The notes: generated from the sequence alone by a model not told the origin. 64,000 nucleotides of DNA from Lysobacter auxotrophicus (GCF_027924565.1 NZ_AP027041.1:992001-1056000); one strand, 5' to 3'; numbered from the stretch's first letter, positions 44,642 through 55,880 are shown. Made by a program: numbers and translations.

Positions 44642-45727
44642 TCAGCTTTCCTGCGTGAGGCGCGCCAGTTCGTCGGCCTGGTGTTCGTGCTGCAGTCGCG
44701 CGACGAGTTCGTCCATGTCGCCCTGGATCACGTTGGGCAGGTCGTACAGCGTCAGGCCCTCGACGCGATGGTCGGTGATGCGGCCCTGCGGGAAGTTGTA
44801 GGTGCGGATGCGCTGGCTGCGATCGCCGCTGCCGACCTGCAGTTTGCGCATCGAGGCCTGCGCCGCGGCGGCCTTCGCCGCCTGCGCTTCAGCGAGCATC
44901 GCGGCCAGGCGCTTCATCGCCTTGTCGCGGTTGGCGTGCTGGCTGCGTTCGGTCTGGCTTTCGACCACCAGGCCGCTTGGGACATGGGTGATGCGGATCG
45001 CCGATTCGGTCTTGTTGACGTGCTGCCCGCCCGCGCCGCTGGAGCGGAACGTGTCCACTTTCAGGTCGGCGGGATTGATCTCGATCGGCTCGCCTTCGGC
45101 TTCTAGCGGGATGATCGCGACCGTCGCCGCGGAGGTGTGGATGCGGCCCTGCGATTCGGTTTCCGGCACGCGCTGCACGCGATGCGTGCCGGACTCGAAC
45201 TTCAGCTTCGAATAGGCGCCGCGGCCTTCCACGCGCGCGATGACTTCCTTGAAGCCGCCGTGTTCGCCGGGACTGCCCGATTCGATTTCGACCTTCCAGC
45301 CCTGGCGCTCGGCGTAACGTGCATACATGCGGAACAGGTCGCCGGCGAAGATCGCCGCTTCGTCGCCGCCGGTGCCGGCGCGCACCTCCAGGTAGAGGTC
45401 GCCTTCGTCGCGCGGGTCCTTCGGGATCAGGTGCGCGAGCAGTTCGGCATCGAGGCGTTCCAGGCGCGCCTGCGCGGCGGCGATCTCGTCCTGGGCGAGT
45501 TCGGCCAGCTCCGGGTCCTCGCGCATCGCCTGCGCGGCGGCGAGGTCGTCCTTCGCCTGCGCTTCGGCCTTCAGCGCATTCGCCACCGGTTCGAGCTGGG
45601 CGAATTCGCGGGAGAAGCGGCGGAAGCGGTCCGCATCGCCGATGACGCCGGGATCGGACAAGAGGCGTTCGAGTTCTTCGCGCCGTTCGGCGAGGGCTTC
45701 GAGTTTGCGGCGCAGGCTGGGCGTCAT
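44642..45727 (-). CDS. prfA: peptide chain release factor 1
   Basis: A 361-residue release factor that reads UAA and UAG. The GGQ catalytic motif is at 233-235 ([15 protein letters not shown]). The stop-codon recognition tripeptide is P188-E-T190, in place of the more usual PAT/PVT of RF1. The length is standard. It lies 57 bases after hemA, the conserved hemA-prfA order. PrmC, which methylates the GGQ Gln, is encoded at 10714. Confidence 0.97.
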   Translation of the reverse strand: MTPSLRRKLEALAERREELERLLSDPGVIGDADRFRRFSREFAQLEPVANALKAEAQAKDDLAAAQAMREDPELAELAQDEIAAAQARLERLDAELLAHLIPKDPRDEGDLYLEVRAGTGGDEAAIFAGDLFRMYARYAERQGWKVEIESGSPGEHGGFKEVIARVEGRGAYSKLKFESGTHRVQRVPETESQGRIHTSAATVAIIPLEAEGEPIEINPADLKVDTFRSSGAGGQHVNKTESAIRITHVPSGLVVESQTERSQHANRDKAMKRLAAMLAEAQAAKAAAAQASMRKLQVGSGDRSQRIRTYNFPQGRITDHRVEGLTLYDLPNVIQGDMDELVARLQHEHQADELARLTQES

Positions 45728-45784
45728 GGGCGAGGCACGGGTGTGGAAGAGTGGGAACGATCAAGGACCGCGACATGGATGTCG

Positions 45785-47086
45785 CTAGGCTTCCCCTTCG
45801 TCGCTCCCGTCCACGCGCTTCGCATTCCTCTCGACTTCGTCCTCACTCGCCGCGAAGAGTTTTTCGGCGGCGCGCGCCAGTTCCGCATTGCCGGTGAGCG
45901 CGGCTTCGCGCAGCGCGATGGTCGGCGCGTGCAGCAGGCGGTTGGTGAGCGTGTGCGCGAGGTAATTCAGCACCTGCGCCGGATCCTGCCCGGCGGCGAG
46001 CTGCTGCTGCGCACGCGCGAGCACGTCGGCCTTGGCGGCATCGCCGTGCGCGCGCAGGCGCTTGAGCGGCTCGGTGCGCGTGCTGGCGACCATCGTTTCG
46101 GTAAAACGCGCCACCTGCAGTTCGACGATCGCCTCGGCTTCTGTCGCGGCTTCGCGGCGGCTGCGGCGGTTGTCCTCGATGGCGCGTTCCAGATCGTCGA
46201 CCGTGTAGAGGAAGACATCCTTCAGCTCGGCCACGTCGGGCGCGATGTCGCGCGGCACGGCGAGGTCGAGCAGCAGCATCGGCCGGTGCTTGCGCGTGGC
46301 GAGCGCGGCGGCGACGTGCGGGCGATGCAGGATCGGATCGCGGCTTGCGGTGGCGGAGATCACCACGTCGGCCTCGCCGAGGTGCTTGTCGATCTCGCTC
46401 AGCGGCAACGCGACACCGCCATGGCGGCTGGCGAGTTCCTGCGCGTGCGCGAGCGTGCGGTTGGCGACGAGAAGACGCTTGGCGCGCGCCTGCACGAGGT
46501 GGCGCGCGGCCAGTTCGATGGTCTCGCCGGCGCCGATCATCAGCACCGTGGAGTCTTCCAGCCGCGCGAACGACTCCTGCGCCAGGCGCACTGCCGCCGA
46601 GGCGACCGACACCGGATTGGCGCCGATGCGCGTGTCGGTGCGCGCGCGCTTGGCGGTGGTGAAGGCGTGCTGGAAGAGGCGGTCGAGCTGGCTGCCCAGC
46701 GTCCCCGCGTGGCGCGCGGTGGCCCAGGCATCCTTCACCTGGCCGAGGATCTGCGGTTCCCCGAGCACGAGCGAATCCAGCCCGGTCGCGACGCGGAACA
46801 GGTGGCGCACCGCATCGGCATCGCGATGGCGGTAGAGGTAGGCGTGCAGGTCGCCGACGTCGTCCGGATGCGTGGCCAGCCAGTTGGCGAGCGCCTGGCC
46901 GTCGTCGTTCGACACCGCGTAGAGTTCGGTCCGGTTGCAGGTGGACAGCAGGGCGACTTCCTGCACCTGCGGAAGCGTCTTCAAGGCACCCAGCGCGGCC
47001 GGCACCGTGTCGGCCGAAAACGCCACGCGCTCGCGCAGGCTGACCGGCGCGGTCTGGTGATTGATGCCTAGTACGAACAAACTCAT
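45785..47086 (-). CDS. hemA: glutamyl-tRNA reductase
   Basis: A 433-residue enzyme that reduces glutamyl-tRNA to glutamate-1-semialdehyde, the first committed step of C5 tetrapyrrole synthesis. The catalytic C50 is in [11 protein letters not shown]. The NADPH-binding [17 protein letters not shown] and LVANRT follow. The C-terminal dimerisation helix is complete. It is divergent from the TPR-lolB-ispE operon and upstream of prfA. Confidence 0.97.
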   Translation of the reverse strand: MSLFVLGINHQTAPVSLRERVAFSADTVPAALGALKTLPQVQEVALLSTCNRTELYAVSNDDGQALANWLATHPDDVGDLHAYLYRHRDADAVRHLFRVATGLDSLVLGEPQILGQVKDAWATARHAGTLGSQLDRLFQHAFTTAKRARTDTRIGANPVSVASAAVRLAQESFARLEDSTVLMIGAGETIELAARHLVQARAKRLLVANRTLAHAQELASRHGGVALPLSEIDKHLGEADVVISATASRDPILHRPHVAAALATRKHRPMLLLDLAVPRDIAPDVAELKDVFLYTVDDLERAIEDNRRSRREAATEAEAIVELQVARFTETMVASTRTEPLKRLRAHGDAAKADVLARAQQQLAAGQDPAQVLNYLAHTLTNRLLHAPTIALREAALTGNAELARAAEKLFAASEDEVERNAKRVDGSDEGEA

Positions 47087-47190
47087 TGACGCCGGACCTT
47101 CGTTCAGGTGCTTGCGATAAGCTGCTGGCTACCCGGAGGCCGATATTCTACCGGCCCCGTTCCGTCCCGGCTTCCTTCAGGCCCGTTCGA

Positions 47191-48888
47191 ATGCCCGCTG
47201 CCTCGCGCACGCTCTGTTTCGCCCTTGTCGCCCTGGCTTCCATCGCCACGCCCGCCTTCACGCCGCTGCTCGCGGCCGAGAAGGCGCCGCCTTCGTCCCC
47301 GGCCGATCCCACCGGCGCTTCGCTGGAAGCCCTGCTCGCCGGTGAATTCGCGTTGCAGTCCGGGCGCCTGGACGACGCCGCGCAGGCCTATCTGGATGCG
47401 GCCCGCCAGGCGGACGACGTCGCGCTCGCCGAACGCGCGACCCGCATCGCATTGCTGGCGAAGGACGACAAGCGCGCCGCGCAGGCGCTTGAGCTGTGGC
47501 GCAAGCAGGGCGGCGAAGGCCTGAATCTGTCCGCGGCCGAAGCCGTGCTCGCGATCCGTCGCGGCAACGAGCGCCAGGCCCGCAAGCACCTGACCGACCT
47601 CCTGCAGGCCCCGGGCGATGCCGGGTGGCGGCAGGCGCTGGGCGTGCTGTCCGGCGGCGCGCGCGATCCCAAGCAGGCCGCGCGCCTGCTCGACAAGCTT
47701 GTCGACAGTGGCCGCATCCCGAACAAATTGCAGGCGTGGCTGGCGTTCGGCGGCCTCGCGCAGGCGCTCGAACAGCCGGAGCTGGTCGAACGCATCGTCG
47801 CCGAAGTCGTGGAGCGTTTCCCAGGCGAAGCCCGCGTCGGCCTGCTGCGTGCGAGCCAGCTGCGCGAAGCCGGCAAGACCGACGATGCGCGCAAACTGCT
47901 GGAATCGCTCGCCGCGCAGGCGGGCGACGACGCCGAGCTACGTCGCGCGATCGCCGACGAATACCACCGCCTTGGCGACTATGCCGCCGCCGAAGCGGTG
48001 CTCGCGCAAGGCCCGCAGGACGACCAGAGCTACTCGCTTCGCGCGGCGCTGCTCGCGCAGGCCGAGGACAAGAGCTCGCTGGGCCGCCTGTACGACGAAC
48101 TGCGCGCGCGGTCGAGCGACCCGGATCCGCAGCGCCGGCTGCTGCTGGGCCAGATCGCCGAATTCCTCGAACGCTACGACGAAGCGCTGGCCTGGTACCG
48201 CGGCGTGCCCGGCGGCGGCCAGCGCTGGTCGGCGCGCCTGCGCGCGGCGAACGTGCTGCACGAACTCAAGCGCGGCGATGAAGCCTACAAGTCCCTTCGC
48301 GAACTGCAGGCCGATGCCGCCGCCGACGACGAAGCGCGTCGCGACGCCTACCTGCTGGAGGCTTCGTTGCGCGACAAGGACGACGACGCCAACGGCGAAA
48401 TGGAGGTTTACGCGCGCGGGCTGGCGGCGTTCCCGGACGATCCGGAAATCCTCTACGCGCGCGGCCTGAGCTGGGAACGTCGCGACGATATCCCGCGCGC
48501 CGAAGCCGACCTTCGCAAGATCCTCGTCGCCGAGCCTGACAACGTGGCCGCGCTCAACGCGCTGGGCTACACGCTCGCCGATCGCACGACGCGCTACCAG
48601 GAAGCGCTGCAGCTGATCGAGCGCGCGCGCACCGCCGAACCCGACAACGCGGCGATCATCGACAGCTACGGCTGGGTGCTCTACCGCATGGGCCGCAAGG
48701 AGGAGGCGCTGGTCGAACTGCGCCGCGCGCTGACCCTGCAGAAGGACGCGGAAATCGCCTCGCACGTCGGCGAAGTGCTGTGGGACCTGGGCCGCAAGGA
48801 CGAGGCGCGCAAGTACTTCGAACAGGCGCGCAAGATCGACCCCGAAAACCGCTCGCTCAAGCGCGCGCTGGAGAAGACCGGCGCATGA
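47191..48888 (+). CDS. secreted/periplasmic TPR-repeat protein
   Basis: A 565-residue protein with an N-terminal signal peptide (about 1-30, ending PLLAAEKAP). It is built of helical TPR-like repeats through to the C terminus. The clearest are [60 protein letters not shown] and [20 protein letters not shown]. Its stop overlaps the lolB start by four bases, so it belongs to the lolB-ispE-prs run. A role in outer-membrane assembly or protein interaction is inferred from the neighbourhood. Confidence 0.87.
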   Translation: MPAASRTLCFALVALASIATPAFTPLLAAEKAPPSSPADPTGASLEALLAGEFALQSGRLDDAAQAYLDAARQADDVALAERATRIALLAKDDKRAAQALELWRKQGGEGLNLSAAEAVLAIRRGNERQARKHLTDLLQAPGDAGWRQALGVLSGGARDPKQAARLLDKLVDSGRIPNKLQAWLAFGGLAQALEQPELVERIVAEVVERFPGEARVGLLRASQLREAGKTDDARKLLESLAAQAGDDAELRRAIADEYHRLGDYAAAEAVLAQGPQDDQSYSLRAALLAQAEDKSSLGRLYDELRARSSDPDPQRRLLLGQIAEFLERYDEALAWYRGVPGGGQRWSARLRAANVLHELKRGDEAYKSLRELQADAAADDEARRDAYLLEASLRDKDDDANGEMEVYARGLAAFPDDPEILYARGLSWERRDDIPRAEADLRKILVAEPDNVAALNALGYTLADRTTRYQEALQLIERARTAEPDNAAIIDSYGWVLYRMGRKEEALVELRRALTLQKDAEIASHVGEVLWDLGRKDEARKYFEQARKIDPENRSLKRALEKTGA

Positions 48889-49520
48889 CGATTCGTGCCT
48901 TCCTTGCGCCGGTCGCGATGGCGCTGATCCTTGCCGGCTGCGTTTCGCAGCCGCCCCGCGCTCCCGACGTGCCGGTCGACCACGCGCAGGCGCGTGCACA
49001 GGACGAACGTCGCGCGGCGCTGACGAACTGGTCGCTCTCCGGACGCATCGCCGTGTCCAACGGCAAGCAGGGCGGGAGCGGGCGCATCGACTGGCAGCAG
49101 TCGGGCGAGCGCTACACGGTGTCGCTGAGCGCGCCGGTCACGCGCCAGAGCTGGCGCCTGAGCGGCGACGGCACCGGCGGCCGGCTGGACGGCATCGAAG
49201 GCGGGCCGCGCGAAGCGGCCGACGTCGAGGCGCTCCTGCGCGAAACCACGGGCTGGAACATTCCCGTGCGCGCGCTCGCCGACTGGGTGCGGGGCGTGGG
49301 TGCCGACCCGGCGCGCTTCGGCGAGGCGCGGATCGTGTACGGCGAGGGCAATCGCCCGGTGCGCCTGGTGCAGGCCGGCTGGACGATCGATTTCGCGCAA
49401 TGGCAGGCCGAGGCGGCCGCGACGGGCGGTCCGGTCCTCCCGGCGCGGCTCACCGCGACGCTGGGCGATGCGCGCGTCCGACTCATCATCGACCAGTGGA
49501 CCCCTGGCGTAACGCCATGA
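48885..49520 (+). CDS. lolB: outer-membrane lipoprotein LolB
   Basis: A 211-residue lipoprotein that receives lipoproteins from LolA and inserts them in the outer membrane. The lipobox LAGC places the lipidated Cys at 19. The mature part has the LolB pattern: [33 protein letters not shown], and a [11 protein letters not shown] block. Both ends overlap neighbouring genes by four bases (ATGA), giving tight coupling to the TPR gene and ispE, the usual lolB-ispE order. Confidence 0.93.
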   Translation: MTIRAFLAPVAMALILAGCVSQPPRAPDVPVDHAQARAQDERRAALTNWSLSGRIAVSNGKQGGSGRIDWQQSGERYTVSLSAPVTRQSWRLSGDGTGGRLDGIEGGPREAADVEALLRETTGWNIPVRALADWVRGVGADPARFGEARIVYGEGNRPVRLVQAGWTIDFAQWQAEAAATGGPVLPARLTATLGDARVRLIIDQWTPGVTP

Positions 49521-50410
49521 ACGACGCGGTCCCGGAAGCGGCGTGGACCGTCTGGCCCGCGCCGGCCAAGCTGAATCTGTTTCTGCGGATCACCGGCCGG
49601 CGTCCCGATGGCTACCACCTGCTCCAGACGGTTTTCCGCATCCTCGAATGGGGCGATACCGTGCGCCTGCGCGTCCGCGACGACGGTCAGGTGCGTCGGC
49701 GTGGCGCCTCCGTTGCGGGCGTGGAGGAAGCGGACGATCTGACGGTCCGGGCGGCTAATCTGCTGCGATCAGTCGCCAATTGCCCGCAAGGTGCGGACAT
49801 CGCGATTGATAAGCGCATTCCGGCTGGCGGCGGCTTCGGTGGGGGTTCGTCCGACGCGGCAACGGTTTTGGTTGGGCTGGACGCGATGTGGGGCACCGGG
49901 CTCGGCCTCGATCGGCTCGCGGAGCTCAGTTTGCAGCTGGGCGCCGACGTCCCGGTCTTCGTGCGCGGTGAGAACGCCTGGGCGGAAGGAGTGGGCGAGC
50001 GATTGTCTCCGGTCCCGCTGCCGCCCGCCTGGTACGTCCTGGCCGATCCCGGCGTCCACGCCCCGACGGCGACTTTGTTCAAATCCCCTGAATTGACGCG
50101 TGATGCCCCGGCCGCGACAATGTCGGACTTCGTTTCGGGTGTGCCGCTCGGGAATGCGTTCGAGCCGGTGCTGCGCGCGCGCGAATCCGCCGTCGAGGCT
50201 GTTTTCGCTGCGCTGTCGCGGATCGGCTCGCCGCGCCTGACCGGCTCCGGCAGCGGTTGTTTCGTCGAATTCGCCACCCGCGAAGCCGCCGAGGCGGCGC
50301 TGGCCGCGTTGCCGACCGGGCTTCGCGCCTGGGTGGCGGAAGGGGCGCAAGCCTCGCCGCTGCACCGTGCACTGGCGGACTGGACGAAGCAGGCAAGACC
50401 GGCGCCCTGA
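49517..50410 (+). CDS. ispE: 4-diphosphocytidyl-2-C-methyl-D-erythritol kinase
   Basis: A 297-residue GHMP kinase of the MEP isoprenoid pathway. [21 protein letters not shown] is the substrate-binding start. The ATP-binding loop [17 protein letters not shown] is typical, and the third motif is [12 protein letters not shown]. Base composition is a little lower in GC than in neighbours around 49750-50150, with no other sign of transfer. It overlaps lolB by four bases and is followed by tRNA-Gln. Confidence 0.96.
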   Translation: MNDAVPEAAWTVWPAPAKLNLFLRITGRRPDGYHLLQTVFRILEWGDTVRLRVRDDGQVRRRGASVAGVEEADDLTVRAANLLRSVANCPQGADIAIDKRIPAGGGFGGGSSDAATVLVGLDAMWGTGLGLDRLAELSLQLGADVPVFVRGENAWAEGVGERLSPVPLPPAWYVLADPGVHAPTATLFKSPELTRDAPAATMSDFVSGVPLGNAFEPVLRARESAVEAVFAALSRIGSPRLTGSGSGCFVEFATREAAEAALAALPTGLRAWVAEGAQASPLHRALADWTKQARPAP

Positions 50411-50423
50411 CGGGCTCCACTGC

Positions 50424-50500
50424 AGGGGCGTCGCCAAGTGGCCCAAGGCACCGGGTTTTGATCCCGGCATTCGTAGGTTCGAATCCTACCGCCCCTGCCA
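50424..50500 (+). tRNA. tRNA-Gln (anticodon TTG)
   Basis: A complete cloverleaf. Acceptor stem AGGGGCG (50424-50430) pairs with CGCCCCT (50490-50496). The anticodon loop TTTTGAT is closed by CCGGG/CCCGG. The T arm GGTTCGAATCC is standard. The CCA end (50498-50500) is encoded. It lies 13 bases after ispE. Confidence 0.97.
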
Positions 50501-50534
50501 ACTCCATCGACGTAATCCAGCTTGAGGGTCGGGC

Positions 50535-50579
50535 ATTCGGGATTGGGGATTCGCAACGGCTGAATCCCCAATCCCGAAT
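50535..50579. repeat. GGGAATC/GATTCCC-family inverted repeat
   Basis: A perfect 18-bp inverted repeat (50535-50552 with 50562-50579) around a nine-base loop, with arms built of ATTCGGGATTGGGGATTC. Related inverted pairs lie at 52959-53012 and 59932-60051, and a tandem remnant lies at 19823-19847. It sits between tRNA-Gln and prs. Confidence 0.8.
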
Positions 50580-50603
50580 CCTTGATCCCCGACCGGCCAG
50601 ACC

Positions 50604-51563
50604 ATGCAGAACGATCGCAACCTGCTGATTTTCAGCGGTAACGCCAACCGCCCGCTCGCCGACTCGGTGTGCAGGGAACTGGGCATCCGTCTGGGCAAGG
50701 CGCTCGTCGGCCGTTTCTCCGACGGCGAAGTGCAGGTGGAAATCGAGGAGAACGTCCGTCGCCAGGAAGTGTTCGTCATCCAGCCGACGAACGCGCCCAC
50801 GGCGGAGAATTTCATGGAGCTGCTGGTGCTGGTGGACGCGCTCAAGCGCGCCTCGGCCGCCAGCGTGACCGCGGTGGTGCCGTACTTCGGCTACGCCCGC
50901 CAGGATCGCCGCCCGCGTTCCTCGCGCGTGCCGATCACGGCCAAGGTCGCGGCGAAGATGTTCAGTGCGGTCGGTACCGATCGCGTGTTGACGGTCGATC
51001 TCCACGCCGACCAGATCCAGGGCTTCTTCGACATCCCGGTCGACAACGTGTACGCCTCGCCGCTGCTGCTTGCCGACATCTGGCGCGCGCACGGCACGGA
51101 AAACATGGTGGTGGTCTCGCCCGACGTCGGCGGCGTGGTGCGCGCGCGAGCGATCGCCAAGCGCCTGGACGATGCGGACCTGGCGATCATCGACAAGCGC
51201 CGTCCGCGCGCCAACGTTGCCACGGTGATGAACATCATCGGCGACGTCGCCGGCAAGACCTGCGTGCTGGTCGACGACATCGTCGACACCGCCGGCACCT
51301 TGTGCGCCGCGGCGAACGCGCTGAAGGCGCAGGGCGCGACCAAGGTGGTCGCGTACTGCACGCATCCGGTGTTGTCGGGCGCGGCGATGGACAACGTGAC
51401 CAAGTCGCAGCTCGACGAGCTGGTGGTCACCGACACCATCAAGCTGTCCGACGCGGCGCGGGCCTGCGGCAAGATCCGCCAGCTCAGCGTCGCCGAGCTT
51501 CTGGCCGAGACGATCCGACGCGTGGCGTTCGGCGAGTCGGTCAGTTCGCTGTACGTGGATTGA
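50604..51563 (+). CDS. prs: ribose-phosphate pyrophosphokinase
   Basis: A 319-residue enzyme that makes PRPP from ribose 5-phosphate and ATP; apt in this window uses the product. Key motifs are [20 protein letters not shown] (ATP loop), the metal site [17 protein letters not shown], and the PRPP signature [13 protein letters not shown]. The length is standard class I. It lies in the usual ispE-tRNA-Gln-prs-rplY order. Confidence 0.98.
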   Translation: MQNDRNLLIFSGNANRPLADSVCRELGIRLGKALVGRFSDGEVQVEIEENVRRQEVFVIQPTNAPTAENFMELLVLVDALKRASAASVTAVVPYFGYARQDRRPRSSRVPITAKVAAKMFSAVGTDRVLTVDLHADQIQGFFDIPVDNVYASPLLLADIWRAHGTENMVVVSPDVGGVVRARAIAKRLDDADLAIIDKRRPRANVATVMNIIGDVAGKTCVLVDDIVDTAGTLCAAANALKAQGATKVVAYCTHPVLSGAAMDNVTKSQLDELVVTDTIKLSDAARACGKIRQLSVAELLAETIRRVAFGESVSSLYVD

Positions 51564-51669
51564 AGTTTTCCGGGAGCGGTTTCCGGTCCCGGTCCAAAGG
51601 CTCTTCTGGTCGCGGAAGAGTCACATCGCCGCCGCGAGGCGGCATAACGCAGTAAGTGAGTAAACGAAA

Positions 51670-52323
51670 ATGTCCGAACATACCCTCAAGGCCACTGGCC
51701 GCAAGGTCGAAGGGAAGGGTGCGAGCCGCCGCCTTCGCCATGCCGCCAGCATCCCGGCCATCGTCTACGGCGGCAAGTCCGAGCCGAAGGCGATCCAGCT
51801 CGACCACGAGAAGATCTGGCTGGCCCAGCAGAACGAGTGGTTCTACTCGTCTATCCTGAACCTCGACATCGACGGCGCCGTCGAAGCCGTGCTGCTGCGC
51901 GACATCCAGCGCCATCCGTTCAAGCAGATCATCATGCACCTGGACTTCCAGCGCGTTGATCTGAACGCCGCGCTGAAGGCGTCGGTGCCGCTGCACTTCA
52001 TCGGCCAGGAAGGCTCGCCGGCTGGCAAGTCGGCCGACGTCGTGATCACGCACGAACTCAACGAAGTCACCGTCAGCTGCCTGCCGCGCGACCTGCCGGA
52101 GTTCATCGAGATCGACCTGTCGGGCCTGAAGGTCGGCGACATCGTCCACCTGTCGGACGTCAAGCTGCCCAAGGGCGTGGAGCTGCCGGAACTGAAGCTG
52201 GGCAAGGAACACGACGTCGCCGTCGTGATCGCCAAGCACGGCCGCGTCGAAGCCGAAGAGTCGGCTGAGGCCCCGTCGGCCGAAGTGCCGGCCACCAAGG
52301 CCGCCAAGAAGGACGAGAAGTAA
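51670..52323 (+). CDS. rplY: 50S ribosomal protein L25/general stress protein Ctc
   Basis: A 217-residue two-domain L25 (CTC type) that binds 5S rRNA. The N-terminal L25 domain (1-95) shows GASRRLRHAASIPAIVYGG. The C-terminal TL5 domain (100-190) follows, and the last 25 residues are acidic and Ala-rich. A very strong terminator follows seven bases after the stop. Confidence 0.95.
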   Translation: MSEHTLKATGRKVEGKGASRRLRHAASIPAIVYGGKSEPKAIQLDHEKIWLAQQNEWFYSSILNLDIDGAVEAVLLRDIQRHPFKQIIMHLDFQRVDLNAALKASVPLHFIGQEGSPAGKSADVVITHELNEVTVSCLPRDLPEFIEIDLSGLKVGDIVHLSDVKLPKGVELPELKLGKEHDVAVVIAKHGRVEAEESAEAPSAEVPATKAAKKDEK

Positions 52324-52330
52324 TCGCGTT

Positions 52331-52364
52331 CCGACGCCTGCCCGCGCACGCGGGCAGGCGTCGG
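52331..52364 (+). terminator. rplY terminator
   Basis: A perfect 16-bp stem (52331-52346 with 52349-52364) with a minimal loop. It lies between rplY and pth and ends only 12 bases before the pth ATG, so it could also limit pth expression from the rplY promoter. Confidence 0.8.
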
Positions 52365-52376
52365 CGTGACTTCACG

Positions 52377-52955
52377 ATGGACGGTTTGCGCCTCATCGTC
52401 GGCTTGGGGAATCCCGGTGCCGAACATCTCCGGACCCGGCACAACGCCGGGTTCTGGTTTGTGGACGCCCTCGCGCTGCGTCAGGGCGCCCGCTTCGGTC
52501 TGGAATCCAAGCTGTTCGGCGAAACGGCGAAGGTCGAGATCGCCGGCAAGCCGGTGTGGCTGCTCAAGCCGGCCACGTTCATGAACCTTTCCGGCAAATC
52601 GGTCACGGCGGCGCTGCGCTACTGGAAGATCGAGCCGGAGCAGATGCTGGTCGTCCACGACGAACTCGATCTCGCACCGGGCACCGCGCGCCTGAAGTTC
52701 GATGGCGGCCACGGCGGCCAGAACGGTCTGCGCGACATCACCAGGCTGCTCGGCCATGGCAAGTACCACCGCCTGCGCATCGGCATCGGCCACCCCGGGC
52801 ACAAGGACCGCGTGACGTCCTGGGTGCTGGGCAAGCCCGGCGCGGACGACGAAGCCTCCATCCTTCGCGCCATCGGCGATGCCGACGACGTGCTACCGCT
52901 GGCCGTGTCCGGCGATTTCAACGAAGCCATGAAGCGGCTTCACACCAGCAGGTGA
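52377..52955 (+). CDS. pth: peptidyl-tRNA hydrolase
   Basis: A 192-residue enzyme that frees tRNA from stalled peptidyl-tRNA. The first block LIVGLGNPGAEHLRTRHNAG holds the catalytic His and conserved Asn. PATFMNLSGKSV, VVHDELDLAPG and GGHGGQNGLRDI complete the active site. It lies in the conserved rplY-pth-ychF order. Confidence 0.96.
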   Translation: MDGLRLIVGLGNPGAEHLRTRHNAGFWFVDALALRQGARFGLESKLFGETAKVEIAGKPVWLLKPATFMNLSGKSVTAALRYWKIEPEQMLVVHDELDLAPGTARLKFDGGHGGQNGLRDITRLLGHGKYHRLRIGIGHPGHKDRVTSWVLGKPGADDEASILRAIGDADDVLPLAVSGDFNEAMKRLHTSR

Positions 52956-52958
52956 TCC

Positions 52959-53012
52959 GCGATTGGTGATTGTCGATTCGAGCTGCATGGCCGCGAGTCG
53001 CCAATCACGAAT
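52959..53012. repeat. imperfect GATTCCC-family inverted repeat
   Basis: The left arm GATTGGTGATTGTCGATTCG (52961-52980) is imperfectly mirrored by CGAGTCGCCAATCACGAATC (52994-53013), and the right side continues CCGAATC. It fills most of the pth-ychF gap. Same family as 50535-50579 and 59932-60051. Confidence 0.65.
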
Positions 53013-53033
53013 CCCGAATCACGGAACACCGCC

Positions 53034-54125
53034 ATGGGCATCAAATGCGGCATCGTCGGCCTGCCGAACGTCGGCAAGTCGACCCTCTTCAACGCCCTGA
53101 CCAAGGCCGGCATCGCCGCCGCCAACTTCCCGTTCTGCACGATCGAGCCGAACGTCGGCGTCGTGCCCGTGCCGGATCCGCGCCTCAATGCGCTGTCGGA
53201 AATCGTCAAGCCGCAGAAGGTCATCCCGACCGCGGTGGAGTTCGTCGACATCGCCGGCCTCGTCGCCGGTGCCGCCAGCGGTGAAGGCCTGGGCAACAAG
53301 TTCCTCGCGCACATCCGCGAAGTCGACGCGATCACGCACGTCGTGCGCTGCTTCGAGAACGACGACGTCATCCACGTCAACAACCGCATCGATCCGATTT
53401 CCGACATCGACACCATCGACACCGAGCTCGCGCTCGCGGACCTGGAATCGGTGGAAAAGGCGCTGCAGCGCGCCGAGCGTTCGGCGAAGACCGGCGACAA
53501 GGAAGCGAAGATCCGCGTGGAAGTGCTGGGTCGCGTGCGCGCCGGCCTCGACGACGGCAAGCCCGCGCGCGCGCTCGGCCTGTCGGACGACGACAAGCTC
53601 GTGCTGCGCGATCTTTTCCTGCTCACGCTCAAGCCGGTGATGTACGTCGCCAACGTCCTTGAGGATGGCTTTGAGAACAACCCGCACCTCGATGCGGTGC
53701 GCGCCCGCGCCGTCACCGAGGGCGCGGAAGTGGTGCCGGTGTGCGCCGCCATCGAGGAAGAGCTCAGCCAGCTCGACGACGCCGACCGCGATGCGTTCCT
53801 GACCGATCTGGGGCTGGACGAGCCCGGCCTGAACCGGGTGATCCGTGCGGCGTACAAGCTGCTGGGCCTGCAGACCTATTTCACCGCCGGCGTGAAGGAA
53901 GTCCGCGCATGGACGGTGAAGGCCGGCTCGACCGCGCCGCAGGCGGCGGCGGTGATCCACACCGATTTCGAGAAGGGCTTCATTCGCGCCGAAACCATCG
54001 CGTACGACGATTTCATCAAGTACAAGGGCGAATCCGGCGCGCGCGATGCCGGCCGCCTGCGCCTGGAAGGCAAGGAATACCGCGTCCAGGAAGGCGACGT
54101 GCTGCATTTCCGCTTCAACGTCTGA
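53034..54125 (+). CDS. ychF: redox-regulated ATPase YchF (OLA1 family)
   Basis: A 363-residue Obg-like P-loop protein that prefers ATP. Walker [10 protein letters not shown] is at 8-16. The switch region [13 protein letters not shown] and [18 protein letters not shown] follow, and the C-terminal TGS domain ends in [11 protein letters not shown]. Length and motifs are standard. It lies directly after pth, the usual pair. Confidence 0.97.
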   Translation: MGIKCGIVGLPNVGKSTLFNALTKAGIAAANFPFCTIEPNVGVVPVPDPRLNALSEIVKPQKVIPTAVEFVDIAGLVAGAASGEGLGNKFLAHIREVDAITHVVRCFENDDVIHVNNRIDPISDIDTIDTELALADLESVEKALQRAERSAKTGDKEAKIRVEVLGRVRAGLDDGKPARALGLSDDDKLVLRDLFLLTLKPVMYVANVLEDGFENNPHLDAVRARAVTEGAEVVPVCAAIEEELSQLDDADRDAFLTDLGLDEPGLNRVIRAAYKLLGLQTYFTAGVKEVRAWTVKAGSTAPQAAAVIHTDFEKGFIRAETIAYDDFIKYKGESGARDAGRLRLEGKEYRVQEGDVLHFRFNV

Positions 54126-54133
54126 GGCTGCCG

Positions 54134-54154
54134 GCCCGCCGTCCATCGGCGGGC
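54134..54154 (+). terminator. hairpin after ychF
   Basis: GCCCGCCG pairs with CGGCGGGC around TCCAT, nine bases after the ychF stop. There is no T tract. Confidence 0.6.
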
Positions 54155-54212
54155 GAGGGTGCGCGGAAGACGCCGCAGGATGCATCGCGTGAAAATTGAT
54201 GCGTGAAACGCG

Positions 54213-54241
54213 TTGACAACCTCGCCGGCCAGTCCCAAAAT
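54213..54241 (+). promoter_or_regulatory. promoter of the tRNA-Tyr/Gly/Thr-tuf operon
   Basis: A perfect -35 TTGACA (54213-54218) and -10 CAAAAT (54236-54241) are separated by 17 bases. The expected start at about 54248 lies just before tRNA-Tyr. This is the best sigma-70 promoter seen in the window. The GC-rich stretch GGGCTC after the -10 fits a discriminator of stringently controlled genes. Confidence 0.75.
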
Positions 54242-54253
54242 TGCGGGCTCTTT

Positions 54254-54339
54254 GGAGGGATACCCAAGCGGCCAACGGGGGCAGACTGTAAATCTGCTGG
54301 CTTACGCCTTCGGTGGTTCGAATCCACCTCCCTCCACCA
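54254..54339 (+). tRNA. tRNA-Tyr (anticodon GTA)
   Basis: An 86-base class II tRNA with a long variable arm. Acceptor stem GGAGGGA/TCCCTCC, anticodon loop CTGTAAA closed by CAGA/TCTG, T loop GGTTCGAATCC, encoded CCA at 54337-54339. Confidence 0.97.
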
Positions 54340-54421
54340 GTTCCAACAGCAGTAGTCTGGTGGATGCAACACCCCGGTGACTTACCACCACCGGCGCAGT
54401 ACCCAAGCAGGTTTGTCCGGC

Positions 54422-54495
<74 letters not shown>

Positions 54496-54530
54496 TTGAT
54501 GCCGCGACAGACGATCTGCTGGAACAACTT

Positions 54531-54606
54531 GCTCACGTAGCTCAGTCGGTAGAGCACCTCCTTGGTAAGGAGGAGGTCGAAGGTTCGATTCCTTTCGTGA
54601 GCACCA
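54531..54606 (+). tRNA. tRNA-Thr (anticodon GGT)
   Basis: A 76-base tRNA. Acceptor stem GCTCACG/CGTGAGC, anticodon loop TTGGTAA closed by CTCCT/AGGAG, T loop GGTTCGATTCC, encoded CCA at 54604-54606. The tuf ATG is 50 bases further on, as in the E. coli tRNA-tufB operon. Confidence 0.97.
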
Positions 54607-54655
54607 TCTTTCCCGTACCACCCGTAATTCCGTCCTAAAGCGAGAGTCGACTGTC

Positions 54656-55846
54656 ATGGCCAAGGGTAAGTTTGAGCGCACCAAGCCGCACGTGAACGTG
54701 GGCACGATCGGTCACGTCGACCACGGCAAGACCACGCTGACGGCGGCGCTGACGAAGGTGGGCGCGGAGCGTTTCGGTGGCGAGTTCAAGGCGTACGACG
54801 CGATCGACGCGGCGCCGGAAGAGAAGGCGCGCGGCATCACGATCTCGACGGCGCACGTCGAGTACGAAAGCCCGACGCGCCACTACGCGCACGTGGACTG
54901 CCCGGGCCACGCCGACTACGTGAAGAACATGATCACGGGTGCGGCGCAGATGGACGGCGCGATCCTGGTGTGTTCGGCCGCTGACGGCCCGATGCCGCAG
55001 ACGCGCGAGCACATCCTGCTGTCGCGCCAGGTCGGCGTGCCGTACATCGTCGTGTTCCTGAACAAGGCCGACATGGTGGACGACGCCGAGCTGCTCGAGC
55101 TGGTCGAGATGGAAGTGCGTGAACTCCTGAGCAAGTACGAGTTCCCGGGCGACGACACCCCGATCATCCACGGTTCGGCCCGTCTGGCGCTGGAAGGCGA
55201 CCAGTCGGAAATCGGCGTGCCAGCGATCCTGAAGCTGGTGGAAGCGCTGGACACGTTCATCCCGGAACCGCAGCGTGACGTCGACAAGCCGTTCCTGATG
55301 CCGGTGGAAGACGTGTTCTCGATCTCGGGCCGCGGCACCGTGGTGACCGGCCGTATCGAGCGCGGCATCATCAAGGTCGGCGACGAAATCGAAATCGTCG
55401 GCATCCGCCCGACGCAGAAGACGACGGTCACCGGCGTGGAAATGTTCCGCAAGCTGCTCGACCAGGGCCAGGCGGGCGACAACGCCGGTCTGCTGCTGCG
55501 CGGCACGAAGCGTGACGACGTCGAGCGCGGTCAGGTGCTGGCCAAGCCGGGTTCGATCACGCCGCACACCACGTTCGAAGCCGAGGTGTACGTGCTGTCG
55601 AAGGACGAAGGCGGCCGTCACACGCCGTTCTTCAAGGGCTACCGTCCGCAGTTCTACTTCCGCACCACCGACATCACCGGTGCGGTCGAGCTGCCGGAAG
55701 GCGTCGAGATGGTCATGCCGGGCGACAACATCAAGATGGTCGTCACGCTGATCAACCCGGTCGCGATGGACGAAGGCCTGCGCTTCGCGATCCGCGAAGG
55801 CGGCCGTACCGTCGGCGCCGGCGTGGTGGCGAAGATCCTGAAGTAA
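54656..55846 (+). CDS. tuf: elongation factor Tu
   Basis: A 396-residue GTPase that brings aminoacyl-tRNA to the ribosome. G1 is [10 protein letters not shown]3 is DCPGHADY, and G4 is NKADM. All three domains are complete and the length is standard. It is downstream of three tRNA genes with no terminator between, so it is probably co-transcribed with them. A strong UUCG-loop hairpin follows. Xanthomonads carry a second tuf near rpsL, outside this window. Confidence 0.98.
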   Translation: MAKGKFERTKPHVNVGTIGHVDHGKTTLTAALTKVGAERFGGEFKAYDAIDAAPEEKARGITISTAHVEYESPTRHYAHVDCPGHADYVKNMITGAAQMDGAILVCSAADGPMPQTREHILLSRQVGVPYIVVFLNKADMVDDAELLELVEMEVRELLSKYEFPGDDTPIIHGSARLALEGDQSEIGVPAILKLVEALDTFIPEPQRDVDKPFLMPVEDVFSISGRGTVVTGRIERGIIKVGDEIEIVGIRPTQKTTVTGVEMFRKLLDQGQAGDNAGLLLRGTKRDDVERGQVLAKPGSITPHTTFEAEVYVLSKDEGGRHTPFFKGYRPQFYFRTTDITGAVELPEGVEMVMPGDNIKMVVTLINPVAMDEGLRFAIREGGRTVGAGVVAKILK

Positions 55847-55854
55847 TGAAACCG

Positions 55855-55880
55855 GCCCCGTGCGCTTCGGCGCGCGGGGC
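55855..55880 (+). terminator. tuf terminator with UUCG tetraloop
   Basis: An 11-bp GC stem (one G-T wobble) closed by a C(TTCG)G tetraloop begins eight bases after the tuf stop. Confidence 0.75.

Noticed and set aside
49687-50571. Minus-strand open frame antisense to ispE and tRNA-Gln
   Set aside because: ispE has all GHMP motifs on the plus strand, and the antisense frame reads through the tRNA gene.
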